Below, piece by piece: positions 12,712-24,737 of a stretch of 64,000 nt of DNA. The position numbers and the translations under genes are program-made. The stretch comes from Brugia malayi (lineage: Eukaryota; Nematoda; Chromadorea; Rhabditida; Onchocercidae), in NCBI RefSeq assembly GCF_000002995.4, contig NW_025062476.1:14150750-14214749 (forward strand), in the 5' to 3' direction. How positions within the stretch are numbered: the stretch's first letter is position 1; every line of letters begins with the position of its first letter. Below the pieces are notes generated by a model. It saw only the letters and a program-made list of their open reading frames with translations. It searched no databases and was not told the origin of the DNA.

Positions 12712-14620
12712 ATGTTCATCACTGTATCTATAACACCAATCATCTGGTTCAATCTTCTACTTTGCATCGCTTCTGATAAAAATGAAACTTCTCATCTACC
12801 TAATTTCGGTGCTGATAAAATTGTTACAAATAATACTTATTCTGGTATCTCAGAGAATTTTGATTACAATAACTTTGAGCCATTATTTAGCTCAGAATTT
12901 CTGTCCGATCCTTCGCAGTTCATTGATTTCGCTCAGATGAGTGAAATTGAGGATATAAGCAGTAAAGAATCGAATTCTGAAACTGAACTGTTCACAATTA
13001 CTCCTCATCCTCTCTTCATCTCATCTAGTTATGATGATTTCATTGTCCACACTAATTTGGAGTCATCACTTGACTTAGATTTCGATTCATACAAGAATGT
13101 GTGGAGAGATGCCAATGGAGAATTAAAAACGAATGATGATAAAGCACGATATCCTTCCATTAGAGGTGAGACTTTTGCTTCAAATATGTGAAAAGTGAAC
13201 AACTTCTTGTGATCTAAGTTATTTAGATGCTCAAAGTGAAACTTCTTCGTCACTTAATGTCAACACCGATGACATTATCACATGTATGTACTTACCTGGT
13301 TCACAACAAAATGCGGTTCCGATCTATTTTCACCAACTTACTCTTTCCTCGGACGATACATTCAGTCAACATGGAAATACTAAAGAGAGCAACATCGATA
13401 ACAAACAATTCCTGAATAGCTTGAGTATCCACGACTGCAGGGGAAGTACCAATGAAGGATCAGAAACAGGTAATGATGAATTGCGCAACGACTTTTCGTT
13501 CTATCTCTTATAGTTTTTCACTTTCATTAACAGCATGAAATTGAAGATAGAAGTAATAACGAATCAAAAACCAAAACTCATTTCGTCGTTCAGAAGGCGA
13601 CATTAAAAGTATGATTATTGCTTAAAACATGTGAGAAGATAAGTAAATAACTACTTGTCACCTAAGTTTCCGCCATAGATCATCATTTTGTTGTTGTCAC
13701 ATGCAAACTCATCAACCTAAGCATCAATGCAGAGATTGCGGCAAACTCTTCAGTAGGAAGAATATATTTTTTAAATTCGAAAAAAAAAAAAAAACTTTTT
13801 TTTGAAAAAAACAATATTTAAAAACGCTCAATTTAAAATATAATGTATGCGGAAATATGTTTTAAAACATCGCCGACCATGGTATAGCAATATACAATTC
13901 AGAAAATGCTGCGACATTTTTCTAACCTCAGTTTCTTTTGTATATGACAAAAGTCCTGTGGCAGGCAGTCAGCATACAGTGACAACTGATTTTTTAATAT
14001 CGCGACAGATTAATCTTTTTTTTTTTTAAATAAATTACTTGTCCATTACTCGATTACTTGAAGTTGGGAGTACAAACAATGACGAAAACTAAACTTGATT
14101 TCGCCACAACAGAAAATTCACAATCATTTGTTGTGCTTTCCATTAGAAATATAGCATCAAAAGTAAAAAGTAATACCAAAAGTTTTGTTTCAAACATATA
14201 AGAAGATAAATAAACAGATTATTATGATTTAAGCAATTTGAAATGATAAAAAAAAGTGATAATATAGTAAGATTATTTTATGCACTGATATTTTTATGAT
14301 TTATCACATGGATTAATAATTGCAAAGACCAATATCATAAGAGTTTTTTAGACGAACGAAGCTACGAATGTGTCTATCGAGGATGTACTATGGTCACAAA
14401 AGATTACAATGAATATATAGCACATAGAAGAGCACATGGTCAACCCTTCATCTATGAATGCAAAGTGCTCCGTTGCGGGCGAACATACAAAAATAAATCA
14501 TCGTTTTGTCAACACAAGCAAACGCATGAACCTCCTCAGTGCAAGGACTGTGGCAAATTCTTTTGCCGTAGGACTGCATTAAATTTTCACAAGAAATCGT
14601 GTTCCAGAGCTCCTAGTTAG
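12712..14620 (+). CDS. Three-finger C2H2 zinc-finger protein
   Basis: Proposed exons 12712-13165, 13227-13469, 14352-14620 (966 nt, 321 aa), in phase, GT-AG introns. The last exon encodes three C2H2 fingers: C239/C244/H257/H261, C269/C274/H287/H291, and C296/C299/H312 with Cys316 as the fourth ligand (C2HC). The first two fingers have the CX4C spacing seen in Gli/Zic-type fingers, suggesting nucleic-acid binding. Residues 1-230 are acidic and Ser/Asn-rich without a recognised domain. Oddly, the N-terminus (ITPIIWFNLLLCIAS) looks like a signal peptide, unusual for a nuclear factor. The true start may lie in an unseen upstream exon. Intron 2 (882 bp) contains a decayed copy of the third finger. 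Confidence 0.7.
13680..13790 (+). pseudogene. Decayed zinc-finger exon remnant
   Basis: In one frame the sequence reads HMQTHQPKHQCRDCGKLFSR, closely resembling the stretch spanning fingers 2-3 of the neighbouring gene (HKQTHEPPQCKDCGKFFCRR). The frame runs into a poly-A tract and loses the histidines. It lies inside intron 2 of that gene and is best explained as a degenerate internal duplication of its last exon. Confidence 0.6.
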
Positions 14621-14904
14621 TTTTCCAAAGTTAACAAAACTTATGTGAGCCTAAGATAGAATGCACGTGAAATGTGTTATGAAAGATTTGTGACCGTTGA
14701 GTGACAATACAAAATTCATTAGACACATTCATTAAGATGCTATATATATTTTTTTTGCACTCAGTAATACCGCTCACGTCCTAAGAACCAACTGCTTAAA
14801 GACAGTGGTGACAATAGCGCTTCAATATACATTAACAAACATTGAAAATATCAACAAAGGAAAAATTATCCTTTCACTCTTAATCAAATTGCTTTATTTT
14901 TCTA

Positions 14905-14944
14905 ATTCGTGGAATGTATGCAGAAAAGCATACATTCCACGAAT
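14905..14944. repeat. Perfect inverted repeat, 17 bp arms and 6 bp loop
   Basis: Arms at 14905-14921 and 14928-14944 are exact reverse complements (ATTCGTGGAATGTATGC) around the loop AGAAAA. It would form a stable hairpin in RNA or a cruciform in DNA. It sits downstream of the zinc-finger gene and matches no known RNA that I can name. Confidence 0.85.
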
Positions 14945-17478
14945 ATTATTCTATCCACAAAACCAAACTGCGACAAACTGCAATTATTATTATTATTAAT
15001 TTTTTGGCGTTATAAAACTGAAAATTTTCATTCTAGAAAACGGGACACAATTTGGGCATTCTTCGCAAGCATGAGGAAAAGACGTAACAATCGGACGTTT
15101 TCGAAGCATCAGATTGTAGCGACCGGTTAATAATTTTATTTTACCATTGGATTTTTTAAATATTTCTTCCCTATTTATTATTCCATGAATATCACAGAAA
15201 TGCATAAATGTACTAATTGACAATAATATTCGGAGGCAAGCATTTAAATGTTCAAAATGCGCTCACAACTGAAATAAACGATTTGTCATGCCAAAAGCTA
15301 ATATGAAAAAGCATCATAAATGAGAAAAAAGTATTTACCTAAAAATTTATAACAAAATTGACATCACGAAGTGGTTTTAAGCAAAGAAATGGTATTATAA
15401 GAAAAAAGTATACCACTTATAATTTAGCCTAAACCTTAACGTGCAAAATAAATGGCAGATATTATGTTTAATGAAAAAAACTTCTCCGAGTATTCGACAC
15501 TAAAAAATTTTTTAAGTTAATCATTGAAAAGTGGATGTAGAAAAACTTCTTTAAGATCTTCACAAGAACAATATTGCTTTTCTATATATGAAAGGCACTG
15601 TTTCACATCTAATACAGAAGGCGACAAAACCAACATTTATCATCAAAATCAAAATTGTCGTTAAAAAGAACAACAAATGTGCATTTACTCCAATAAAATA
15701 TGCAATTCTTCATGTAATCATATCATATGGAAAAGGATTAGGATAACACTTGCATTTAAGCTTAGGGTTAGGTTTAGGATGATACCTATACTTACACACA
15801 CATTAGATGCTGCAACATTTTTCTCGTCATTATCACTCACTCAGATGTATTAGCTGTCGATGACCAATGAATCATTTGCTTAAAAGGTTGACAATGGTGA
15901 AAGTGATGCTTCAATGATACATCAACAAATTTTGGAAATGTCAATATAGAAATGAATACTCTTTGCCCTCTCGGCTAAATTCATAATTCATGAAAGATAT
16001 GCATTCTATCTGCTAAGCCAAACTGCGACTGTTCATTTATTTTAGCTGAACAAATTTTAGCTGAACATTTATTTTAAGCACCTAAAAAATTTTTGTGATC
16101 AGTTTATGATCTGATTTTATTTTCATAGTTGTTTATAATTAATTATCATATTTGTCACAGCTTAAAAAAAGTAACTATTGACCCTTGAAAAATAAATGTA
16201 GCAGAATTTCCGAGGACTTCAGATCTCCTTAAAAACAATTTATTAAATACATAATGTGTCAAAGTTTTTTCCTTCTATAATAAAGCATAATTTACCAATA
16301 TTTGTGACTTAGCAAAAACCTAAATGTGAAGAAAAAAAATTTTTCTTCAAAATATTTCCTCAATTAAGCGACAAATTTCCGCTTAACTTTTCCCAATTTT
16401 CTAGCACTGAAAAATTTAAAAAAGTAAATGACGAAGATTCAAATCTTTATAAAAACAATTTATCTACGATGAGAATAAAGAGAAAATGATTAAGATAAGA
16501 TATATACTAAGTGAAAATTTGCTCAAAAACTATTATTATTTTACAAATTGATAGAAAAGCCTAGCACTTAACACATCGAATCATTTTGCAATTTGTCTGC
16601 AGTCTACTAAATCGCTTATGATTCGACTTTGACACCTATCATGTCAACACACAATAATATTTTTTAGTCTACCACCGAATAAGTTTTTTGCTGTAACTGG
16701 CTTACCATTAATCACTCTTATGATCTACATAGAAACAAAAAATGGTGCAATCGTAATTACGAAGTATTAAACAATGCTGAAGTAAGTAATCTTCCATATC
16801 TTTAAGCCATATCTCGTGAAAATTATAATTCTATATATATTGGTGATTAAAGTAAGTAGGTAAAATTCATTTGCAATTTAAAATTAAAAGAAAAACTGAA
16901 GTGCATCAAAGCTAATCGTGACCCAATTCATTTTTTTATTATTATTTACAAAGTACTCAAATCACCAAAAGAGAAAAGAAGTAAATATTAAAAAATATTA
17001 CTTTGGTCATTCAAACAAATGCTGAAGTACTGATTGTTATACCCTATTTTAACTTACCTGATATAATGAATAAATTAACCATTATCATACTCTTATACTT
17101 TTAATTGTTTGGTGACATAGTCTGGCAGCAAAATTAGCACTTAATCATCACAATAAAATTGGACGATAGATTTGAAAATTCCTTTCAACAAATTTATTCG
17201 TAATTTTTTAACAAAAAAACAAATGTCACAATAAATAGGAGTTAAATTCATCACTTCAATCAGTAATGTATTATCAGTTAATTTTTGATTAAACAAACAA
17301 ATATATTTTCAAATATTAATGGAATTACTGTTGCAAAAAAAAAAAAAAAAAAACCATATGTATGGAATATTATTAACTTAATTATTAGGTAAAGAAATTA
17401 GTTTAGAAGAACAGATGGGAAGAAAGATCATGGAATTAGATATGATCAATTAAAATGCCATTAAGCTACCAGGCAGTA
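14945..17478. other. Intergenic, no recognised gene
   Basis: AT-rich DNA with scattered poly-A runs (one near 17337-17353). A short telomere-like tract (CTTAGGGTTAGGTTTAGG) lies near 15760-15778, too short and impure to call. No supported exon. Confidence 0.5.
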
Positions 17479-18066
17479 CCTAAGAATAAATGTTGGAAAT
17501 AAGTCAACATATTTCCAATTGTCATTTAATTTACGTCACCAAAATTTAAAACTGAAACTTTTTTCAAAATGCAAATAATTCATTCAATATTTTACTTACC
17601 TTCAATAAACTATATTTTATTAAACAAAGAAGACAGGATTATTTAATACTGCACAACTGATTAAATATTTCACCATACGATGACATTTAATCCCAGCTAT
17701 TCATCAGTTCCCTTTATGCAAATGTTACTCCATTTTGTCAACCAAACTTCTAGAATTTGTTTCAAACATCAAACATTGCTTATGTTGAAATTCTTTCTGA
17801 TAATAGCAGTGGATGTATGTCAAAAAGCAATAATTAGCAAATTTCAGGTGATGCTTCCATCCGATGAAGTTCCCATCGGTGATACTATCAATAGATGTGA
17901 AGATGCTACTTTATTAAATGAACCCATTAAATGCATCGAAAATGATTAGAATCTTATTCATCAGGTCGTATTACTGAAATGATGGAACAATATCCTTCCT
18001 AAGTATCAGATTTACGTACGCGCTATTGTAACACTTCCTTCCGGATTCAAAAGAGCATTCATAAAC
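17479..18066 (+). repeat. 588 bp duplicated segment, copy B
   Basis: Second copy of 11970-12557 in the same orientation. Visible differences include one base near the left end, two just after the small ORF, and one near the right end. Both edges are sharp. I see no obvious target-site duplication or terminal repeat, so it looks like a segmental duplication rather than a transposon. Confidence 0.9.
17680..17949 (+). CDS. Small unrecognised ORF inside duplicated segment, copy B
   Basis: Same 89-codon frame as at 12171-12440, with an identical translation. No homology or splice evidence beyond the acceptor-like TTTCAG noted for copy A. Coding status is unknown. Confidence 0.25.
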   Translation: MTFNPSYSSVPFMQMLLHFVNQTSRICFKHQTLLMLKFFLIIAVDVCQKAIISKFQVMLPSDEVPIGDTINRCEDATLLNEPIKCIEND

Positions 18067-19605
18067 TATCAAGCGAGGAGGTTAAAGAAAAAATATGACA
18101 AACAGCGGACAGAGCTCAGGAATAGCAGAAAACCTAGGACTTCCCAGGGAAATAAAAGAATTAGATTTGTCGCTAATCAATTAACCGTGGTATTCTTGAA
18201 TCAATTATGAACATTCTCGATTCTATTCAAAAGGAAAGAAGAAATTTATATAGAAATGGTTCATTAAGAACAAGGTATAAAATAAGTCAATGAAGAGATT
18301 TGGATGGGATTTGCTAAGGAGTTGCTTGAGTTGTAGTTTAAGAGAGTTCTTAAGATGCCAAGGCAAAAGCTCTTCGAGAGTATGAAAAAAGTTATTGTGT
18401 AGAACTATAAATGAAGAAAGAACTAGATAACGAACTCTTCCTAATGGGTGATTTACAAAGATATGCTGTAATACTATTGTGAAGAGAGTTACCTGAACAA
18501 AAAAGGAAAACCTTAAATATTAGTTATCAGAGTGAAAATGTGTGAATCGGTTTTTGGTATTTAACCATTGATGATAAGCTGATAGTTAAAAACAAAGATG
18601 AAAATTAGATAAGTAGTTCATTACATCATAACACTCATTTGCATTCATTTTGAATCATTTGATGAGAAATACAATTGAAGTTATGAAATGAACTGTTCTT
18701 AGATTGGATTACAACAGCTCTTTCTGGAGTCCGAAAATCAGGAAAAAAAAAAACATGGAATTCCTGTTTTCTAAAAAATAATTAAGATCCTAGCTGACAT
18801 TCGCTTCCATCTCCATTTGGCTTTACAACTAAGTGACTTAGTCAGATGTTAGAATGCTGTTTCAGCACTTCTATTGTACACAATTTCGTTCTCTTCAACA
18901 TAACTTTGTCACTTTGATTTTGCTAATATTATGATTCGGTCGCTCAACTTAAATTTCTAATTGAACCCATTTCGACTGTTTCAATACGAATGTCCCAGCA
19001 CTACGGTTCACAGTAACCACCAATCCTATCAATTGTCACAAGCTGTTGCTCCCATAAGTGCTTTAGTCATCGATTGAGTGAGAGGATGGCAAGTCAGCTG
19101 CTTTCTGCATCCATTATTATGCGTGGTATTACGATGTGATAACTGTGGTCATATCTCTTTGAAATATAAGAGAAATTTAGAGAGTTCAGACGGTGAGGAA
19201 ATCATACCCGTACATATTTTTTATGCAAATTATTTAAAATTAAAGTTTACAAAATATGTAGCTAGATGAAAGACAGGTTTAATAGAGTGAGAAGGAAAAA
19301 TAATTCCATCTTTATTCTCTGTAGGGGCGCTTTGCAGTCGGTGAACTTTTTATTGTCGTGCGCTGAGGTGAGACTGCGCTTGATTTTCAAGTTTTTGCTT
19401 AAATCTGAAAATGTCAAAAAGAAGATACAGGTGGAAGGAGAACAGGAGGAGGAGAAATGAGAGGGATCTAAAATGGTGTTACAGCATATGAAATGAAATG
19501 ATAGTTGTCACTGTCGAGTATCATTTGCAAATGGAGCGACTGGCTACACTTGAACTGAAATTACAGCCAAATATTGTTTGGGGAGATAGTGAGATGTATT
19601 TTCAG
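18067..19605. other. Intergenic, no recognised gene
   Basis: Somewhat less AT-rich than the surroundings, with short open frames at 19078-19269 and 19266-19460 that have no splice context or motif. Upstream exons of the presenilin-like pseudogene could lie in the last few hundred bases, but I could not identify them. Confidence 0.45.
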
Positions 19606-22600
19606 GTTGAGAAATTGTTGATTCCTGTCACTCTTAATATAACGTTAACGCTAATTGTTTGAATTGGTATATATCATACCAAAAAGGATTCGAATTCTGT
19701 CTTCTATTATAAGTTCGATCCGGTCCATAATCATACAACCGAAAATGAAATCGTCGACGGGATGGCTAGAGCTCTCAAAGCTTGCAAGTAGTCAGAAAAT
19801 TGGATTGCACAGCAATGGAACTTTATTGACTTCATTTGACCTTTACTTTCTTCTACTTGATGATTCGAACGAAACACCGCAGTGAATGTTCTTCACTGTC
19901 ATTACATTAAGTGATAAGTTGGTTATCTTACATTTATGGGTAATGATTTAAAACAGAGAAAAATCTATTTAATAGTGAAGGCTTGTCGAATGCTGCGGAA
20001 TAATTGCAATTGTAATTGAGATCACTGAGATTCGCCGGTCAAATTCTCTAGGGGGATTGATCTTGGTGAATGTCATGCAAAAATGGAACTTGAGACTGCT
20101 TCTGGAACAATTTCCAATCAATATGCTTCTAGCTCACAGTAGCTCGAATCGCTTTACGTAGTATGTTTAAATTCACAGATAAATGGAATCGGATGCGTGT
20201 TGATGCTAGCTATAATAAATTTTGCACTAAAAGCCGAATTACAAACATAAATCAGAATAACAACCGGTAAAGATTATCCAACCAAGAGTGACTGCAACTT
20301 GTACCTGAATCTGAAATCCGGAAGAGGCAGGCTGAATCAAATAGCGTCAATTATTAATTAATTGCATCAGAACGATGTACAAAGTGGTGTCACTTTATAA
20401 AAAATACATTCGTGCAACAAACTGCGTTATTACCACAAGTGCTCATTGTCACTGCCTTCAGAGAACGCTTTATAAAATATTTCTTGTCAGTGAACTTAAC
20501 TCTTCAATTTACTGAAAAGCAAGAGATGTCGCAGTTTAGAAGCTAATGAGTTAAAAAGTTAAGGAATTCTCTTCAGTGAATTTCAGATGACATTAGCCCA
20601 ATTATGTCATTAACTATCATTTATCATATTATCCTTAATCTATCCTTTATCATATTGATCATAAGAATAGTAAGATATTTCAGAGACTTATTCAAAGCAA
20701 TTGGCTTCCAGACCGCCCCTCCTATACTCACAACACTTACTGTTATTACATATGGTACCATCGGTATCCTCGTATTCTTCACCAAAAAAACTCCTCTTTA
20801 CATGCATCAATTCTACGTCATTTGCAACTGTTCATTGGTTTCTGTATTTTACCTTCGAATGTTCCCTACACATACTGCGTGGTTTGTATTGGTATGCTTT
20901 GGGTTGATGAGTTCGTTATTATTTGGGGTAAGTTGATGAGAGTTCGCTGTACCATCTAAGTAATATTTCTGTGAAACCCTCTCTGACTGTAAGCAGTGCA
21001 TATGAGATTGTGGACAGTTGCAGAATCGTATGAATGCGATCATTGCAACAAATTAGATCGCCGATCAAAATGACCAGAAAAGGGGAAAGACTTGAGAAAA
21101 GAGATAAATTTTATCTTTTAGAGAAGATAAAACATTCTAATCTTAATTATTCCATAAAGAGATTGAATTGATTCCTAATCGAATACAAGAAAGCATTCAG
21201 ATGCATTCGCAGTGCTTGCACCCATCGGTCCATTGCGACGTATCAGTGGAAAAGCTCACGAATACAGCGACCAAGTAAGTAAGGCAATTACTTCTCAATT
21301 GCTTGATATAATAAGCATTAAGAATTGCGACAACTGTTTGCTCCTTACAGTATTGCGATTCTTAATGTTCACAGCTGAGGATAGAAATGACGAGCGGAGG
21401 GAAGAAATCGTAAGTTCTCTTAGGCAGTGAGCTTTCTGCTGTGGTAGTAAGTTCTATTTCTCTTGTTGGTTGACTACCATCCGCTTCCCGAAAGAAACAA
21501 AGAAAAAGAAAAAATTTTTTAAAAGAAAAAAGGTCTTTGTAGATCAATTTTGATAAAATTCTTTATTTTCAAAGCAAATTTTAGCAATTCTGTCCTTGAC
21601 TCCTACAAATCGTTCACATGAGATTTATAACATAACTGAAAACATCAGACATGAAAAAAGAAACAAAAGCAGCTTTTTCAAAGTTAATCATTCAGACAAG
21701 CAAGAGATGTCTTGTCGAGCCAAAACAACAAAAAGTGAGGAGAAGCCTAAAATAAGCTCCAACAAGGCTGGATTCAGTATTTTTCATCGATTTAGCACAT
21801 CATATCTTTCGATAGATCCATGTCTTGAGTCCTAAAAATTTTGAAGTGAACTTTGTCTAAATTACAGGAAGCAAAGAGCAAACATATCCAACAGCGTAAA
21901 GCGTTAGGTCACAAAAGTAATATATGTGATGAAACGATCCGGAAAATTTGCACAAAGCTTGGAACATCCAAGAATAAAAGAAAGAAACGAAATTTAAAAT
22001 CTACGATGCTCTGAATGATGGATGTATTCGTGGAAATTTTTTCGTCGAACAGGTATCGGGAAATTGGCACTTACGAGATTAATTTTTGAATCGAAATAAA
22101 AAAATAAATTGAAAATCTCATTCTGATTACAAATCCTTCAGAACGCTTCATTCTTTTCGCCGCTATCAATGTGATTAACATGTTTTTTTCTTTCAATAAG
22201 TATTTTTTTCAAATAAGAGCAATCAAATAAGTATTACCTGCTCAGAACTTTATCTAATTAATTCCTTCAATTAATTTTCATAACGCGACAGAAACGACAG
22301 AAAGATAAAGCTGTGGGAAATCCAAGCTGTAAAATACTTATTTCTTTGGGAATTATTTTCTTTCCAAATCATCTTCTTGACCTGCCAACTCGGTAACTGA
22401 CCAGTCATCCCACAATCATCAAGCGAATCATCCCACAATTCAGAATGCCTTATAATGTACTATATGATGTTAAATTTAAACTAAAATTCGTAAATATGCA
22501 AATTTCAGCATCGGTTCGTCTTGGCATGGGCGACTTCATTTTCTATAGTTTGCTGGTAGATAAAACCTCCGCGACACGTAGTATGTGCGTTGCTGACTCA

Positions 22601-22804
22601 ATGGCTGGCTGGCTGGCATACTCACCCTGGCAGTACTGTCTAGCTACGATGAACCCACTACAGCACTGTCTGTTCCGATCGATTACCATCGCTGTACTGC
22701 TACATTCCGGCATTTATCTGTTCGTCGAACCATTCCATAATCGCATAGTGATGAGCACAAAATTATTTACCTCTAGACAAAACAGAACTATCTCCACCAT
22801 ATGA
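19606..22804 (+). pseudogene. Presenilin-like (SPE-4/presenilin family) pseudogene
   Basis: Presenilins are the aspartyl protease subunits of gamma-secretase, with nine membrane helices. Recognisable pieces lie in family order. TM1 plus loop (19606-19788) has LLIPVTL then YHTKKDS. TM4-TM6 start (20587 to ~20915) has PLYMHQFYVI and AW before TM6. TM6 end (from 21201) has AVLAPIGPLRRI, matching the family AVLCPKGPLR. Hydrophilic loop pieces start at 21375, 21595 and 21868. TM7 (from 22509) has LGMGDFIFYSLLV, a GxGD active site. A TM9-like tail has YLFVEPFHNRIV. Breaks: in-frame TGA at 19660-19662 in TM1, a stop and lost frame after 19788 in TM2, and two frame changes between ~22590 and 22690 in TM8 and the PAL region, where PAL is not recognisable. 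The TM6 aspartate splice codon also reads Asn in the in-phase joins I tried. This is most likely a decayed copy, though sequencing errors could explain some breaks. Confidence 0.75.
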
Positions 22805-24399
22805 CTTCTCCAGTTGCAGGCAAGTTCATCAGTTCATAAATTTGATACATGCCAAAGATCATAAGGGATCATCTTAGTGACAGCATATTTTGCATTAAAA
22901 AACAATACAAAGGAAGCAACGCTACATTATGAAAGAAATAACGAATAAATAAAAGAAAGTGAGAATGCAATCAACAATGCCAAATTTAAGAATAAACTTT
23001 AAAATACGAAGATGAAACGAAGGAGTCAAAAAGTAAGCAATATAAACTAATTAAAAATGCAATACATTCTAGGTATAAATAAATGAAGCGACAAATACTA
23101 TTATTATTATTATTAAAAATCCAACACTTTAAAAGTCAAAGAGTAAAACAGTTGAATTAAATCCTTGCTGAACACCCCGATGCTGAATTCATCAAAGTTG
23201 AAGTGATACAGGCAAACATTACGCCTAAATAATTAAGTTGCAATTCAAAGCAGCATAACAGCCAAAAAAATCCACTATTCCTAGAAAGTTCAATCTGTAT
23301 TAATATTAGATTTAAGGCTTAATGTTTCGTAAAATGTGAACCGAGGAAAGTTAGGCAATGAATCATTAAATTTCATCTTATAAATATTTCGTATAATATC
23401 AATTGATTCAGATAATGAAACTTAACTATTACATACTTCTCTCAAAACTTTACTTCGCCGAAATAACTATTTATTACAAGTACCGATTATCCTCCAACTT
23501 AAAATTACTATTTTACATGTTTTTTGAAAAAAGCATTCAGAAAAAAAATCCGAAAAGATTATGCTTCAAAGTGCTAAGGAAAACGAAGAGCAAATAATTT
23601 AACCTATTGTGAAAAGTTTTCTAGAAAATTCCAAGAGAAGGAATATCGATTGCCAAAAACCAATCGATTGGTAACCAAAACTGCATGAGATCCAAGCAAA
23701 AAAAAAAAAAAAAAATAAAATAAATAAATAAAAACAAAAAGACACAAAAAAGAAACAAAAGAATGATTGATGATGATTTCGATAAGAATGAGACGTTGGT
23801 CATGGTCGTTTAATAGAAATACATGTAGAAATAACATCAACATAGTTCACAGTAATATTTTTGTTTCCGAAATTGTACTTTCCTTTGTGTTATTCAAGTA
23901 AATGAGATTAAAGGTTGTCTTTATTTTAGTTCGAAGAAGTTTCGGTAGAATTTATACTTTCTAACTTAACTGCTCACGTCCGCTTACGCCGTCAATTCTG
24001 CTTTCCGATCAGTCTAATCATAGAGAGGATAACAGTTTCCATAACATTTAAAAGAAGGAAATTCGCAAATGGTACGTGAACCGTGAACCATGAAACGCTA
24101 TGGACGTAGCTAACAAATCATATTTGAAATTTTGAACAAAATTAGATATGAAGGGACGGGGAAATGGAACGAAGTGGGAAATAAAAGTGCTAATAAAATG
24201 AGTTAGGTGATTCATCGAGGTAAAAATAATAAAGATTAACTGAAATTCATTTGATAGATTGAGATAGACAATTGAAATTCAAATAGAAATAGTGGAAACT
24301 GTTCCTTTGTTTCTTTGATATTTCACGTATATTTGATTTGACTGTGAAACGTTTTATCGTTTCTTTCTGTTTCTATAAACAATTATTTCTCTGTTATTA
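22805..24399. other. Intergenic, no recognised gene
   Basis: AT-rich DNA with a poly-A/AAATA low-complexity run near 23698-23735. The open frames on the - strand at 23604-23843 come from that low-complexity tract. A slightly less AT-rich patch around 23930-24030 has no recognisable product. Confidence 0.45.
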
Positions 24400-24737
24400 A
24401 TCTTTATTTTCTTTTCGTTGTAATCATCTCCGAAATTTAGGAATTTTAATTTGAGTAACTGATGCACTATCCTAATCTTTACTATAGTTATAGGAAGTTG
24501 CCAATGTTAATTTTACTGTAATCTTTCAGCGATTCATCACCGTAATTGCTATTCCTGCAATAGCTGCAACTGTTTTCAAAGTCCAATAGTCAGGGTTAGA
24601 GGCATGACTAATGCTAGCAACAGAACTAAATCTGCTAACAATTTCGTCTTATCAGTGCCACTTACTCTGTCTGCAAGTACTGCACATGAGAGTGAAAAAT
24701 CTATATCTAGTAAAAATACCGTAATGACAGCTTAGTC
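24400..24737 (-). pseudogene. Decayed bacterial-like ORF next to the virB4 fragment
   Basis: Reading on from the VirB4-like stop, the - strand holds open stretches in two frames. One has hydrophobic segments such as LLADLVLLLALVMPLTLTIG; the other has DYWTLKTVAAIAGIAITVMN, both interrupted by stops. Base use differs from the nearby satellite. In Rickettsiales a virB6 gene follows virB4, so a virB6 remnant is conceivable, but I cannot match it. Confidence 0.3.

Noticed and set aside
15757..15780. Telomere-like stretch CTTAGGGTTAGGTTTAGG
   Set aside because: Only about three impure units, alone, without the flanks of the seven real tracts.
19078..19460. Two short + frames upstream of the presenilin-like locus
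   Set aside because: No family resemblance and no splice context.
23604..23843. Hydrophobic - strand frames near 23.7 kb
   Set aside because: Product of a poly-A/AAATA low-complexity tract read on the other strand.
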